A stretch of DNA of 64,000 nt from Verrucomicrobiaceae bacterium UBA1938 (GTDB taxonomy: Bacteria > Verrucomicrobiota > Verrucomicrobiia > Verrucomicrobiales > Verrucomicrobiaceae). Shown one piece after another: positions 44,048-53,500 of this stretch. Within the stretch, counting starts at the first letter, position 1; each line of letters starts with the position of its first letter. The notes under the pieces were generated by a model that did no database searches, was not told the origin of the DNA, and was given only the letters and a program-made list of their open reading frames with translations. The DNA is taken from the NCBI GenBank assembly GCA_002336895.1, contig DDFC01000007.1, forward strand, positions 92,637 to 156,636. Direction: 5' to 3'. The position numbers and the translations under genes were made by a program.

Positions 44048-44806
44048 ATGCGCATTCATATAGTCAGTGATCTCCATCAGGAGTTTGGCGAAATTCCTTT
44101 GCCCAAGGTGGACTGTGACTGTGTGATCCTTGCAGGAGATGTCTCGACGAAGACCAATGGACTGAAATGGATCCTGCGTGAAATCACCGATGTCCCAGTG
44201 ATCTACATCTGCGGCAACCATGAGTTTTACGGAGAGAACTACCCAAGCTTATTCGACAAGCTGCGTGAGCAGTCACGAGGCACCAATGTTCACTTTTTAG
44301 AAAATGAATCCATTACCATCCAAGGCGTACGCTTTTTTGGCTGCACATTATGGACCGACATGGCGCTGATGGGCGACTGGATGGATGGCGCAATGGAGGC
44401 CGGACCTGCCATGAATGATTACAAAAGAGTGCGAAACTCTTCCCGAGGATACAAGCGCCTCTCCCCACGTGACACTCGTCTGGCTCATCTGGCGTCTGTC
44501 GAAGCGCTGCGATCTTTTCTCAGTTCTGGTGAGGCTGAAAGATCTGTCGTCGTCACTCATCACGCCCCATCGCTCATTTCATTGCCAGAGCACAGACGCA
44601 CAGAGCCCATCAGTTGCGCCTATGCCTCCCATCTAGAAGCCCTGATCCACGAATTTCAGCCGCAGCTCTGGGTTCACGGCCACATTCATCACAACAACGA
44701 TTACAAGATTGGCACTACTCGCGTTCTGGCCAATCCGCGAGCCTACCCGGACAAACCAAACCCGGGTTTCATTCCAGATCTTGTGGTAGAATTGCCTACC
44801 ATCTGA
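44048..44806 (+). CDS. Calcineurin-like metallophosphoesterase
   Basis: 252 residues from the ATG at 44048 (MRIHIVSDLHQEF), the family-typical start; an ATG at 44027 adds seven residues. Di-metal ligands are complete: Asp8 and His10 in SDLH, Asp in LAGDV, Asn-His in CGNHEFYGE, His in VVTHHAPS and the C-terminal VHGHIHHN. Small cytoplasmic phosphoesterases of this type have varied substrates, so none is assigned. The coding sequence looks noticeably AT-richer than the flanking DUF1501 and fts genes, which could reflect recent acquisition. Confidence 0.9.
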   Translation: MRIHIVSDLHQEFGEIPLPKVDCDCVILAGDVSTKTNGLKWILREITDVPVIYICGNHEFYGENYPSLFDKLREQSRGTNVHFLENESITIQGVRFFGCTLWTDMALMGDWMDGAMEAGPAMNDYKRVRNSSRGYKRLSPRDTRLAHLASVEALRSFLSSGEAERSVVVTHHAPSLISLPEHRRTEPISCAYASHLEALIHEFQPQLWVHGHIHHNNDYKIGTTRVLANPRAYPDKPNPGFIPDLVVELPTI

Positions 44807-45053
44807 CGCCCTCGGCTGCTGATTGCTGCGGGTCTCGTTTGAGGGGGGGGAGAGCCCCCTCGTGGTCATCCATGGCCCCCACACCTTCCCAAATTCGCGA
44901 CCAAATTGTGAACAATTGAACAGTTTGTGAATACAGGAGGAGTATTTTTTCGCGAATAATTATGGCAAACGCACTGATAATCTCTTATTTAAGAGATATT
45001 AACTACCGGTTTCGTATGTTTTTCGTCACCGGACTTTCTCAGTTCGTCTGCTC
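44807..45053 (+). promoter_or_regulatory. AT-rich upstream region of ftsQAZ
   Basis: 247 bases without a convincing gene. It is strongly AT-rich from about 44890 on, against a GC-rich background. It contains a direct repeat TTGTGAA (44906-44912 and 44925-44931), an AGGAGG (44935-44940) with no start codon at a usable distance, and a palindrome listed separately. This is the expected place for the ftsQ promoter, though no single -35/-10 pair stands out. Confidence 0.5.
44980..44997. promoter_or_regulatory. Palindrome upstream of ftsQ
   Basis: ATCTCTTA (44980-44987) and TAAGAGAT (44990-44997) are exact reverse complements around TT, centred 65 bases before the ftsQ ATG. The AT-rich short dyad looks like a repressor or activator site rather than a terminator; no T-tract follows. 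Confidence 0.5.
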
Positions 45054-46007
45054 ATGTCTGCCGCAAAGAATGGTTCGAAGAAACCAGCCAAGCGCCCTTC
45101 CCGTAAGCGCAAGGGTGTTGGCACGCACGTGATCGATTACGAACCCGAGTCCCCCGTCATTCGCGAGCACGAGGCCGTGGAGCGCCGCCGCAGAGGATTC
45201 CGCACCGCAATGTGGCTGATCGCTGCGATGATCGTCATCGGCGTCTGCTGGGTCACGTGGCATGAGGCGCTGGAAAAGAACTCCCAGTTTCTGCTGAAGA
45301 CCGTGGAGGTGAACACCCAGGGCACCCTCACTCGCCAGCAGCTCGTGGCCGCCACCGGACTCACCGAAGCCACAAACCTGCTCACCGTCAACCTGCGCGA
45401 GGTGCGTGCCAAGATCGAACGCCTCCCTCAGGTGAAGTCCGCAGTGCTCAAACGCGACTACCACGGCAGGCTCACGCTCGATGTGGAGCAGCGCATGCCC
45501 GTGGCCTGGATCGAATGCCCGAAGCACAAGCTTCTGGGCCCTCTCACCGGCAAAGGTTGCCTCATGGACGCTGAAGGCGCCCCGGTTCCCTGTGATGTCA
45601 TCACCCGTGAATACCTGGCCATGCCTCGCATTCAGTTCCCGGCACTGAGCGAGGCCACGCCAGGCAAGCCCTCGACCGACCTGCAGGTGCACGCTGCCCT
45701 GCGTCTCATGGAGAAGCTGCAAAGCCGCCAGGACCAGCTCCCCATGCTGGAATCGATCGAAATTCCCAACCCTTGGTCGCTCGTCGCGCATTTCAACGGC
45801 GATGCCAGAATCACCTTTGGCATTGATGATCTGGATCCGCAGCTGGCGCGCTTTGACCGCGTCATGCACGAAGCCCGAGAGCGCAAATGGCGGATCGCCA
45901 CGCTGAATCTCATTGCCACCATCAACACCCCTGTCACCTTTCACGAGACACCGGATGTCGCCGGGCTGAATCTGGCGGACAGCGCCCCCACTCCACCCGC
46001 ACGCTGA
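45054..46007 (+). CDS. ftsQ: Cell division protein FtsQ
   Basis: 317 residues. Basic cytoplasmic N-terminus (about 1-48, Lys/Arg-rich), one TM helix (about 50-69, MWLIAAMIVIGVCWVTW), a POTRA domain (about 80-150, FLLKTVEVNTQGTLTRQQLV then IERLPQVKSAVLKRDYHGRL) and the FtsQ beta domain (VEQRMPVAWIEC onward). It links early and late divisome proteins in the periplasm. It is followed after 5 bases by ftsA, the conserved ftsQ-ftsA-ftsZ order. Upstream mur/ddl genes of the usual dcw cluster are absent here. Confidence 0.92.
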   Translation: MSAAKNGSKKPAKRPSRKRKGVGTHVIDYEPESPVIREHEAVERRRRGFRTAMWLIAAMIVIGVCWVTWHEALEKNSQFLLKTVEVNTQGTLTRQQLVAATGLTEATNLLTVNLREVRAKIERLPQVKSAVLKRDYHGRLTLDVEQRMPVAWIECPKHKLLGPLTGKGCLMDAEGAPVPCDVITREYLAMPRIQFPALSEATPGKPSTDLQVHAALRLMEKLQSRQDQLPMLESIEIPNPWSLVAHFNGDARITFGIDDLDPQLARFDRVMHEARERKWRIATLNLIATINTPVTFHETPDVAGLNLADSAPTPPAR

Positions 46008-46012
46008 ATCTC

Positions 46013-47230
46013 ATGGCCAAAAGCACCATCTATGCAGGTCTTGAAATCGGGACGCACAAAATCTGTGTGGTCGTGGGAGAGGCGAAGCGTGACGGTGCCA
46101 TCAAGATCCTCGGTGTGGGCCAGGCTCCCTCACGTGGCGTACGCAAGGGCGAGATCGTTGATTTTGAAAAAGTGCAGACCTGCGTGAACGACGCCCTCGT
46201 GCGTGCGGAAGACCGCAGCGATGTGATGATCCGCAACGTCTTCCTGGGCGTCACCGGCGCACACATCGAGAGCCTGAACAACCGCGGCCGCCACCGCCTG
46301 CCTGACGACCAGACGGAGATCGCCGAGGACGATGTGGAGGAGGCCAAGGAAATCGCCCGCAGCGTGTCCATTCCACAGTCCAACGTGTTTCTGCACAGCG
46401 TCACACGCCAGTATATCGTGGACGGCCAGGAGGCCGTGCGCCAGCCCATCGGCCGCGAGGGCCGCGTGCTGGAGGCCGACTACCATATCATTCACGGCGT
46501 GCGCGGACGCGTACAAAATGCCATCCGCTGCGTGCGCGAGATCCCGCTGGAAGTCGAGGATGTGGTCTTCAATCCCGTCGCGGCGGCACAGGTTGTGCTC
46601 ACACGCGAAGCGAAAATGCAGGGTGCGCTCATGATCGATTTCGGTGCCGGCACTTGTGACTACGTCTTGTATGAAGACGGCATGATCACCGCCTCCGGCT
46701 GCGTCCCTCTCGGCGGAGACCATATCACCAATGATGTGGCCATGGCCCTGCAGATCCCCAATGGACGCGCCGAGCGCCTCAAGGTGGAGGAAGGCAGCGT
46801 GCTCTATGAAGATGTGGCCGAGGGCGAGATGCTCAGCATCGAGGACGACACCGGGCTCGTGCTCGGAGAGATCGAGCGCGCTTTTCTCTTCGAGGTGATG
46901 AACCTACGCACTAAAGAGATACTTACTCAGGTCCGCGTTCGCGTGGAGGATCACCTCGGCCGCCTCGGCGCAGGCATTTACCTCACCGGCGGCGTCAGCA
47001 TGATGAAAGGCGTTGACGCCGTGGCCCGCGAAGTGTTTGGGATCAAAGTTACGCGCGCAGGTTCGGCCCCCGTCAGCGGCATCACCGCCACTTTCGAGAA
47101 TCCGCAATACTCCGCCCCGATCGGCCTCATTCGTTATGCGCAGATTCTGGACAGCGAGAAGCCCTTCCTGTCTCCTCTAAAACGCCTCGGCAGGCGCATG
47201 CAGGAGCTCCTTTCATCCATCACACTTTAA
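46013..47230 (+). CDS. ftsA: Cell division protein FtsA
   Basis: 405 residues from the ATG at 46013 (MAKSTIYAGLEIGTHKICVV); the frame extends upstream inside ftsQ but that part is not family sequence. Actin-like ATPase that tethers FtsZ to the membrane. Phosphate-1 loop GLEIGTHKICVVVG, the SHS2/1C domain, phosphate-2 loop IDFGAGTCDYVLY and the adenosine motif LTGGVSMMKGVD are present. The C-terminus LKRLGRRMQELLSSITL is an amphipathic membrane-targeting helix. 42 bases separate it from ftsZ. Confidence 0.96.
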   Translation: MAKSTIYAGLEIGTHKICVVVGEAKRDGAIKILGVGQAPSRGVRKGEIVDFEKVQTCVNDALVRAEDRSDVMIRNVFLGVTGAHIESLNNRGRHRLPDDQTEIAEDDVEEAKEIARSVSIPQSNVFLHSVTRQYIVDGQEAVRQPIGREGRVLEADYHIIHGVRGRVQNAIRCVREIPLEVEDVVFNPVAAAQVVLTREAKMQGALMIDFGAGTCDYVLYEDGMITASGCVPLGGDHITNDVAMALQIPNGRAERLKVEEGSVLYEDVAEGEMLSIEDDTGLVLGEIERAFLFEVMNLRTKEILTQVRVRVEDHLGRLGAGIYLTGGVSMMKGVDAVAREVFGIKVTRAGSAPVSGITATFENPQYSAPIGLIRYAQILDSEKPFLSPLKRLGRRMQELLSSITL

Positions 47231-47272
47231 ATTTTCAGCAAGCCAGCACCCCAACCTCAACCACCCACGATT

Positions 47273-49021
47273 ATGGTAGAATACGACCGCTCCCATTCCC
47301 CTGAAGGTGCCAGCACGGCGGCGCCACGCATCTGCATCGTCGGTGTCGGCGGCGCAGGCTCCAATGTTGTCGATCGCATCACTCTGGACCGCATCGTGGA
47401 TGCCACGCTGGTCTGCGCGCACACGGACGTGCGTGTGCTGGGCCACTCCATGGCTCCGGTCAAGATCCAGCTGGGTGCCGAGCTCATGAAGGGCATCGGC
47501 GCCGGGGGCGACCCCGATCTGGGGCGTGAGGCCGCACTGTTCTCCCGTGAGCAGATCCGACAGGCCATCGAAAATCACGACATCATCTTCATCAGCGCCG
47601 GCTTGGGCGGCGGCACCGGCAGCGGTGCGGCACCGGTCATCGCAGAGATCGCCAAAAACACCAACGCCCTCGTGCTCGTGGTGGCCACCATGCCCTTCAG
47701 CTTTGAAGGCCGTCGTCGTCTGGGACAGGCCGAGGAGGCTCTCGAGCTGCTGCAGAAGCGCGCAGACGCCCTGGTGCTGTTTGAAAACAACCGCATGGGC
47801 GAGCTCATCCTGCCCAAAGACGGCATCCAGAAGGCCTTCAATCAGGCGGACCAGCTCATCGCCCAGAGTCTGCGTGCCATCTCCACCATCACCACCACAC
47901 CCGGCCTTGTGAAGCTCGGCCTGGACGACCTCACCTCCGCCCTGGCCAATGCCAATGGTCGCTGCCTCTTCGGCTTTGGCGAAGCCCGTGGCCAGAACCG
48001 CGGATCCGAGGCGCTCAAAAAAGCCCTCAAAAGCCCTCTCATCGACTCCGGTCGTCTCCTGCACCAGACCAAAAACCTGCTGGTTCACGTGGCCGGCGGC
48101 GAATCACTCACGCTCGTGGAAGTGGAAGGCGTCATGAAGCAGCTGGGCCGTCATGTGCCGGACCAGACACACATCCTCTTCGGCCTTGGTGTGGATGCCA
48201 AGCTGGGAGACGCCGTGGCCGTCACCCTGATCAGCTCCCTGGGGCTGAACCAGCTCAATGCCCACGCCGCCGCCGCACCGCCCTCGGAAATGCTGCAGCC
48301 GCGCGCCGAACTGCCTGTCTCCGTCGCTCCAGCCCCCGCTCCGCTCATCCCTGCTCCGGCCCCCGCGCCCGCACCCAAGCGCGAGCCCGCCCCAAAGAAG
48401 GCCCCTGCTCACTCTCAGTACGCTCCTCCTCCACAGCTGGAGTCCGCCCCGGACCTGCTTTTCAAGGCTGAGGAGTTTATCTCTGTGCCCGCCGTGGGCG
48501 AGGCCTTCCCGCTGTCCAGCCTCCACGCTGAAGCCGCCGCCCCAGCGCTGCCCAAGGAATTGCCCGTTGTTCCTCAATCCTTCATGATCGAAGAGCCGCC
48601 AGCTCTGGAGATCCCGGCTGCCCCCGTCATCACTCCGGCACCCGTCATCGCCCCCGCTCCGGAAACAGCACGCATCCCTGTGCGCACCCCGATCGCCAAA
48701 GAACTGGCCGACGCCGCCCGCAGCCCCAAGGAGTCCACCCTCGCCGCCGTCGTGGCACGCAGCGTGACTCTGCAGACGGAGGCCGCTCCTGCTCCACAGG
48801 ATGACCTCATCTCTTTTGATGAGCCCGAGGAAGCAGCCACCACCATCAGTGCTGCCACCGCCGTGCTCACCCGCACCAAACCCACAGCGGAAAGCCAGCA
48901 GACCTTCAGCCTTGGCGAGGAAGACCGCGGCCGCTTCAAGGATACCGAACCCTCCATTGTGCAGGGAGAGGACCTTGATGTGCCGACCTGGATGCGCCTG
49001 AAGAAGAAGCTGCGCCGCTAA
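47273..49021 (+). CDS. ftsZ: Cell division GTPase FtsZ, divergent, with long C-terminal linker
   Basis: 582 residues versus about 380-400 in E. coli; tubulin-like GTPase forming the Z ring. GTP-binding parts are retained: VGVGGAGSNVV (23-33), GAGGDPDLGREA (76-87) and the signature GGGTGSG (112-118). Departures from consensus: HTD at 50-52 where NTD is usual; ENNRM at 171-175 for the PNDKL segment; and the T7 loop at 213-220 reads VKLGLDDL where E. coli has INVDFADV, so the first catalytic Asp and the Asn are replaced while the second Asp (219) is kept. A 220-residue Ala/Pro/Glu-rich linker follows, ending in a conserved-type tail DVPTWMRLKKKLRR. Position after ftsQ-ftsA makes it the genuine divisome FtsZ. 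Confidence 0.95.
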   Translation: MVEYDRSHSPEGASTAAPRICIVGVGGAGSNVVDRITLDRIVDATLVCAHTDVRVLGHSMAPVKIQLGAELMKGIGAGGDPDLGREAALFSREQIRQAIENHDIIFISAGLGGGTGSGAAPVIAEIAKNTNALVLVVATMPFSFEGRRRLGQAEEALELLQKRADALVLFENNRMGELILPKDGIQKAFNQADQLIAQSLRAISTITTTPGLVKLGLDDLTSALANANGRCLFGFGEARGQNRGSEALKKALKSPLIDSGRLLHQTKNLLVHVAGGESLTLVEVEGVMKQLGRHVPDQTHILFGLGVDAKLGDAVAVTLISSLGLNQLNAHAAAAPPSEMLQPRAELPVSVAPAPAPLIPAPAPAPAPKREPAPKKAPAHSQYAPPPQLESAPDLLFKAEEFISVPAVGEAFPLSSLHAEAAAPALPKELPVVPQSFMIEEPPALEIPAAPVITPAPVIAPAPETARIPVRTPIAKELADAARSPKESTLAAVVARSVTLQTEAAPAPQDDLISFDEPEEAATTISAATAVLTRTKPTAESQQTFSLGEEDRGRFKDTEPSIVQGEDLDVPTWMRLKKKLRR

Positions 49022-49081
49022 TCCCAGCCTTCGCATTTATCTCACGAAAACGACGCCGCTGGAGCGTTGGTGTCTGCTCTC

Positions 49082-50401
49082 ATGAGCGCCCAAATCTCCC
49101 GCCGCCGTCTGCTTCAGACCCTTCCGCTCGCCGCATTCGCCGGCAGTTTCCACATCCACGCGCGTTCGCAGGAGGTGCGGCAGTCTTGGATCACGGGAAA
49201 TCCAGCCATCGACAAGCCGCGCGAGATCGCGCTCAGCCTGCTCAAGCCCACTCAGGCCCAGATCGACCACGCTTGGGAGCTGCACTTTGGCTCCGTCGTT
49301 TTTGAGAGCTACGGCTTCGCACCCCGCTGCGCCATCGACGCCGAGGCGATGAATGAAGCCATCAAGGCCGGTGTCGGTGCAGCGGAGATCAATGACCTGC
49401 GCGAGTCCATGTCCATGAATCGCAATGCGACCAACGAGCGCGAGCGCAAGGAATTCCTGGATGCCTTCCACGCCGCCGGTGTGACCTGCATCTTCCAAAA
49501 CACCGGAGAGGAAGGCAGCGACCCCATGCGGCTGATCAAACGCCTGGCGCACTTCACCAAGGCCACCGATCTGCTGAAACCGACACTCTCCAAAGTGGTG
49601 ACGGCGGACGAAATTGTGGCGCTGAAAAAGGCGGGAACCGTGGGCCTGTGCTTCACCACCAATGGTGTCCCCCTGCTGCAGGACTGGGAAAGCGTGCGGG
49701 ACGAACTGCGCTTCATTCGCATCTTCCACGAGCTGGGCACCCGCATGATGCACGTGACCTACAACCGCCGAAATCCGCTCGGAGACGGCGCCGGAGAGCC
49801 CCACGATGGCGGACTCAGTGACTTTGGTCATGCAGCTGTGGCGGAGATGAACAAGGTGGGAGTCATCGCAGACGTGGCGCACAGCGGCTGGAAGACGGCC
49901 TATGACGCAGCCAAGGCCAGCACCAAGCCCATGGTGGCCAGCCACACCACCTGCTGCGGTGTTTACGAGCACTTCCGCGGCAAGCCTGACGACACAATCA
50001 AGGCTATCTGCGACACCGACGGCCTCGTGGGCATCTGCTGCATCCCCCGCTTCCTCGGCGGCAAGGGGGACATAACCACGCTTCTCGATCACCTGGATCA
50101 CCTCATCAAAAAATTCGGGTCCAAGCACGCCGCCATCGGCTGCGATGTGGCCTACACCTCCCGTTTTGACAAGGAGGAGCGTGCAAAGCTTCTCAAAGCC
50201 CCTGGCGGCAACGCGGACAAGTGGGAACACCTCTGGCCGAAGGATGATTTTGTCACAACTGTGACAGCGGAGCAGAGCGTTGCCTGGTCCAACTGGCCTC
50301 TTTTCACCCTCGGTATGATCATGCGCGGCCATAGCGACGACACCATCCGGCAGGTGCTCGGTGGGAACATGCTCCGGGTGCTGAAGGCAAATCAGGTCTG
50401 A
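49082..50401 (+). CDS. Membrane dipeptidase (M19)-like protein with altered metal site
   Basis: 439 residues from the ATG at 49082; a TTG at 49067 adds five. The N-terminus MSAQISRRRLLQTLPLAAFA is a Tat-type signal. The TIM-barrel core resembles M19 dipeptidases: THxxN-like VTYNRRNPLGDG, the metal ligand DVAH (canonical DLSH), the second His in VASHTTC and the late Asp in IGCDVAY. The N-terminal HxD ligand pair is replaced by VFESYGF, and the bridging Glu position reads GLCFTTNGVPL. So the family is clear but classical dipeptidase chemistry is doubtful. It starts 60 bases after ftsZ and may share its transcript. Confidence 0.85.
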   Translation: MSAQISRRRLLQTLPLAAFAGSFHIHARSQEVRQSWITGNPAIDKPREIALSLLKPTQAQIDHAWELHFGSVVFESYGFAPRCAIDAEAMNEAIKAGVGAAEINDLRESMSMNRNATNERERKEFLDAFHAAGVTCIFQNTGEEGSDPMRLIKRLAHFTKATDLLKPTLSKVVTADEIVALKKAGTVGLCFTTNGVPLLQDWESVRDELRFIRIFHELGTRMMHVTYNRRNPLGDGAGEPHDGGLSDFGHAAVAEMNKVGVIADVAHSGWKTAYDAAKASTKPMVASHTTCCGVYEHFRGKPDDTIKAICDTDGLVGICCIPRFLGGKGDITTLLDHLDHLIKKFGSKHAAIGCDVAYTSRFDKEERAKLLKAPGGNADKWEHLWPKDDFVTTVTAEQSVAWSNWPLFTLGMIMRGHSDDTIRQVLGGNMLRVLKANQV

Positions 50402-50503
50402 GATGTGACAAAAACCGCATCCTGCCGCCTGCAAGGTGGCACAGGTGCTGCGCGTATGGATTTTGGCGGGAAGTGATGTAGGATCACCCCGTTACCCCCC
50501 CAC

Positions 50504-53500
50504 ATGACCCTGCGCTTCCAGTTTCCCTCTCTCGTTTTGGGCGGCTTCGCCGTCGCCTCTTCGCTCGCGTCCGCCGCCGAGTCGTTCCCACCGGACCAGA
50601 TCGAGTTCTTTGAGAAAAACGTCCGCCCTGTGCTGGCGGAACGCTGCTACGACTGCCACGGCGCTCACAAGCACCAGAACGGCCTGCGCCTCGACTCACG
50701 TGCCGCCGTCATTCACGGCAGCGACTACGGCAAAGTCGTGGAACCGGGCAATCCCAGCGCCAGCAAGCTGATCAAGGCCGTCAACCACGCAGCAGGCGTT
50801 GAGGCCATGCCCAAAAAAGGCGACAAACTGTCCGCACCGCAGATCGCTGCGCTGGAAAAATGGATCAGCATGGGCCTGCCCTGGCCCGCCGAGGCCGCAC
50901 CCGCCGCCCATGCCAAGGCCGACCCCATGCAACACTGGGCCTACAAGCCCGTGCAGAAACCCGCCCTGCCCGCCGGTTTCACTGGCAATCCCATTGACGC
51001 CTTTGTGGGGGCCAAGCTCAAAGCCGCCGGACTCGATTTCGCCGCCCCCGCCGATACCGCCACGCTGACGCGCCGTCTCTACCTCACCATCACGGGCCTG
51101 CCGCCGACCTACGACGAACTGCAGAAAAAGCAGAACCCGCAACAGCTGATCTCCGAGCTGCTGGCCAATCCTGCCTACGGCGAGCGCTGGGCACGCTTCT
51201 GGATGGATGTGGTGCGCTACGCCGACACCAACGGCTACCAGGTGGCCGGACGCAGCAACTTCTACCCCTACGCCTACACCTACCGCGACTGGATCGTGAA
51301 GGCGTTCAACGACGACATGCCTTATGACAAATTTGTGAGCTATCAGCTCGCAGCGGACCGCATGACCGCAGACACGCCCAATTCGCCGAACCTCGCAGCC
51401 ATGGGCTTCTACAACGTAGGAGAGCGCTTCATCAATGACCGCCTGCTCATCGCGGATGACCGCATTGACGTCATCGGCCGTGGCCTGCTGGGTCTCACCG
51501 TGGCCTGCGCACGCTGCCATGACCACAAATTCGACCCCATCCCAAGCCGCGACTACTATGCCATCTACAGCATCCTGAACAGCAGTGATGAGCCTGACGA
51601 CACCGCCATGCCCGTCATCGGCAAAGCAGCCAACGAAAACGACGCGAAAGACTACGATGCCAAGGTGGCCGAGATCGCGAAGAAGGAGCTCGACTTCAAG
51701 CGCACCGTTTATGACGAGTTCCGCAAGCCGGAGCGTCTGGCAGAGTACCTCGCCTTTGCTCAGGAAACCGTGGACATCAAGGACAGCACGGACTTCAAAG
51801 GCAAGGCCGGTCAGATGAAGCTGCGCGACCGCGTGGCCAATCAGTGGCGCGATTTCCTGAAACGCTATGCCCTCACTGCCAAGCCGCATGCAGCCATGGT
51901 CGCATGGAACCGCTTTGCCAAGCTTCCCGAGGCGGAGTTCGCCGCCAAATCTCCCACCATTGTGCAGGAGCTGACCAAGCCCGAGAGCGGTTGCACTCCG
52001 GAGATCGCCGCCGTCTTCACCCAGACACCGCCAAAGTCCATGAAGGACGTGGCCCTCTCCTACGCGCGCATCATCCTCGACAGCAAGGTCGAGCCCGTGC
52101 GCCAGCTCATGCAGGACAAGCTCTCCCCCATGTCCGTGCCAGTGGAGGGAGCGAATGTGTTTTTCACCCGCAAGGACAGCGAGACGGTGGTGCGCTACAA
52201 CAACGAGCGTACCAAGCTCGACAGCACGCATCCCGGCACACCGCCGCGCGCCATGGTCATGCTGGACAAGCCCAAGCCTCAGGACGTACGCGTCTTCATC
52301 CGTGGCAATCCCGGACGTCAGGGCGATCCCGCTCCACGCGCCTGGCTCACCATGTTCGGTGGCGAGAAATTCACCGACGGCAGCGGCCGCCTGGAGCTGG
52401 CCAAACACATCGCCAGCAAGGATAATCCGCTCACCGCACGTGTGATCGTCAACCGCGTCTGGCTGCAGCATTTCGGCAAGCCCCTCGTCTCCCAGACCAG
52501 CGACTTTGGCGTGCAGACGCCCAAGCCTCTGCAGGCTGAATTGCTCGACTATCTGGCCGCCACATTCATGGAAAACGGCTGGAGCCTCAAGAAGCTGCAC
52601 ACCATGATCCTCTCCTCCCGTACCTTCCAGCAGAGCAGTCATGCCACGCCGGAAAAAACCGTGAAGGATGCCGAGAACGATCTGCTGAGCCGTTTCAACC
52701 GCCAGCGTCTGGATTACGAAACCATGCGAGATGCCATCCTGGCCGCCAGCGGTGAACTCAATGCAGGCAAGCATGGCGGACGCGCCGTGGAGCTCAATGC
52801 CAAGGACGCCGATACCTGGCGTACCCTCTACCTCAAAGTGGACCGCTACGATCAGGCCAGCGTGCCTGCCATGTTTGACTTTGCCAACCCAGATGGCCAC
52901 AGCCCGCAGCGCTTCAACACCACCGTCCCACAGCAGGCGCTCTTCCTGATGAACAGCCCCTTCATCCGTGGCCGTGCCGATGCCATTGCCAAGGCTACTC
53001 CGCTAAATGGAACCACGCTGGACTCCGAGTCCATCCGCTCGATGTACCACCGGGTGCTGGCCCGCGACCCCAAGCCCGACGAGGTGGAGCTGGCCCAGCG
53101 ATTCGCTGCCGATGCGACAACCCTCAATGCTGAGAAACCTTTCCGCTGGAGCTACGGCACCATGAAGTTTTCTCGCTCTCCCGATGGCAAGCCCTCCTTT
53201 ACCGACTTCCAGGCCTTCGCGAATCTGACGGAACGCGGCAACGGTGGCCAGAAACTCTGGAGCCCCGGCCCCAAGATCCCAGACCCCACATGGGGCCATG
53301 TATTCTGGGCCAACTATGGCGGTCATGCCGCGCCAGACGGCTCTGTCGTCACCGCACGCTGGCATGTCCCCACCGATATGAAGGTCTCCATCGACAGCAC
53401 ACTGAGCCGCAGCAGTGATCGCGGAGACGGCGTACGCGGCTGGATCTACAACATGCGCACCGGCATCTTGGCCGAGCAGCTCTGCACGCCGCAGAACAAG

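Noticed and set aside
44962..45130. Small ORF MANALIISYLRD... starting in the ftsQ upstream region
   Set aside because: The AGGAGG is 21 bases before its ATG, it overlaps ftsQ out of frame, and the sequence has no recognisable feature.
48104..49036. 310-residue Gly-rich open frame opposite the FtsZ linker
   Set aside because: The Gly/Arg repeats are the complement of Ala/Pro codons in the linker; ftsZ is secure.
50696..52900. 734-residue open frame opposite the DUF1549/DUF1553 gene
   Set aside because: No signal, domain or upstream site; composition is that of an antisense shadow.
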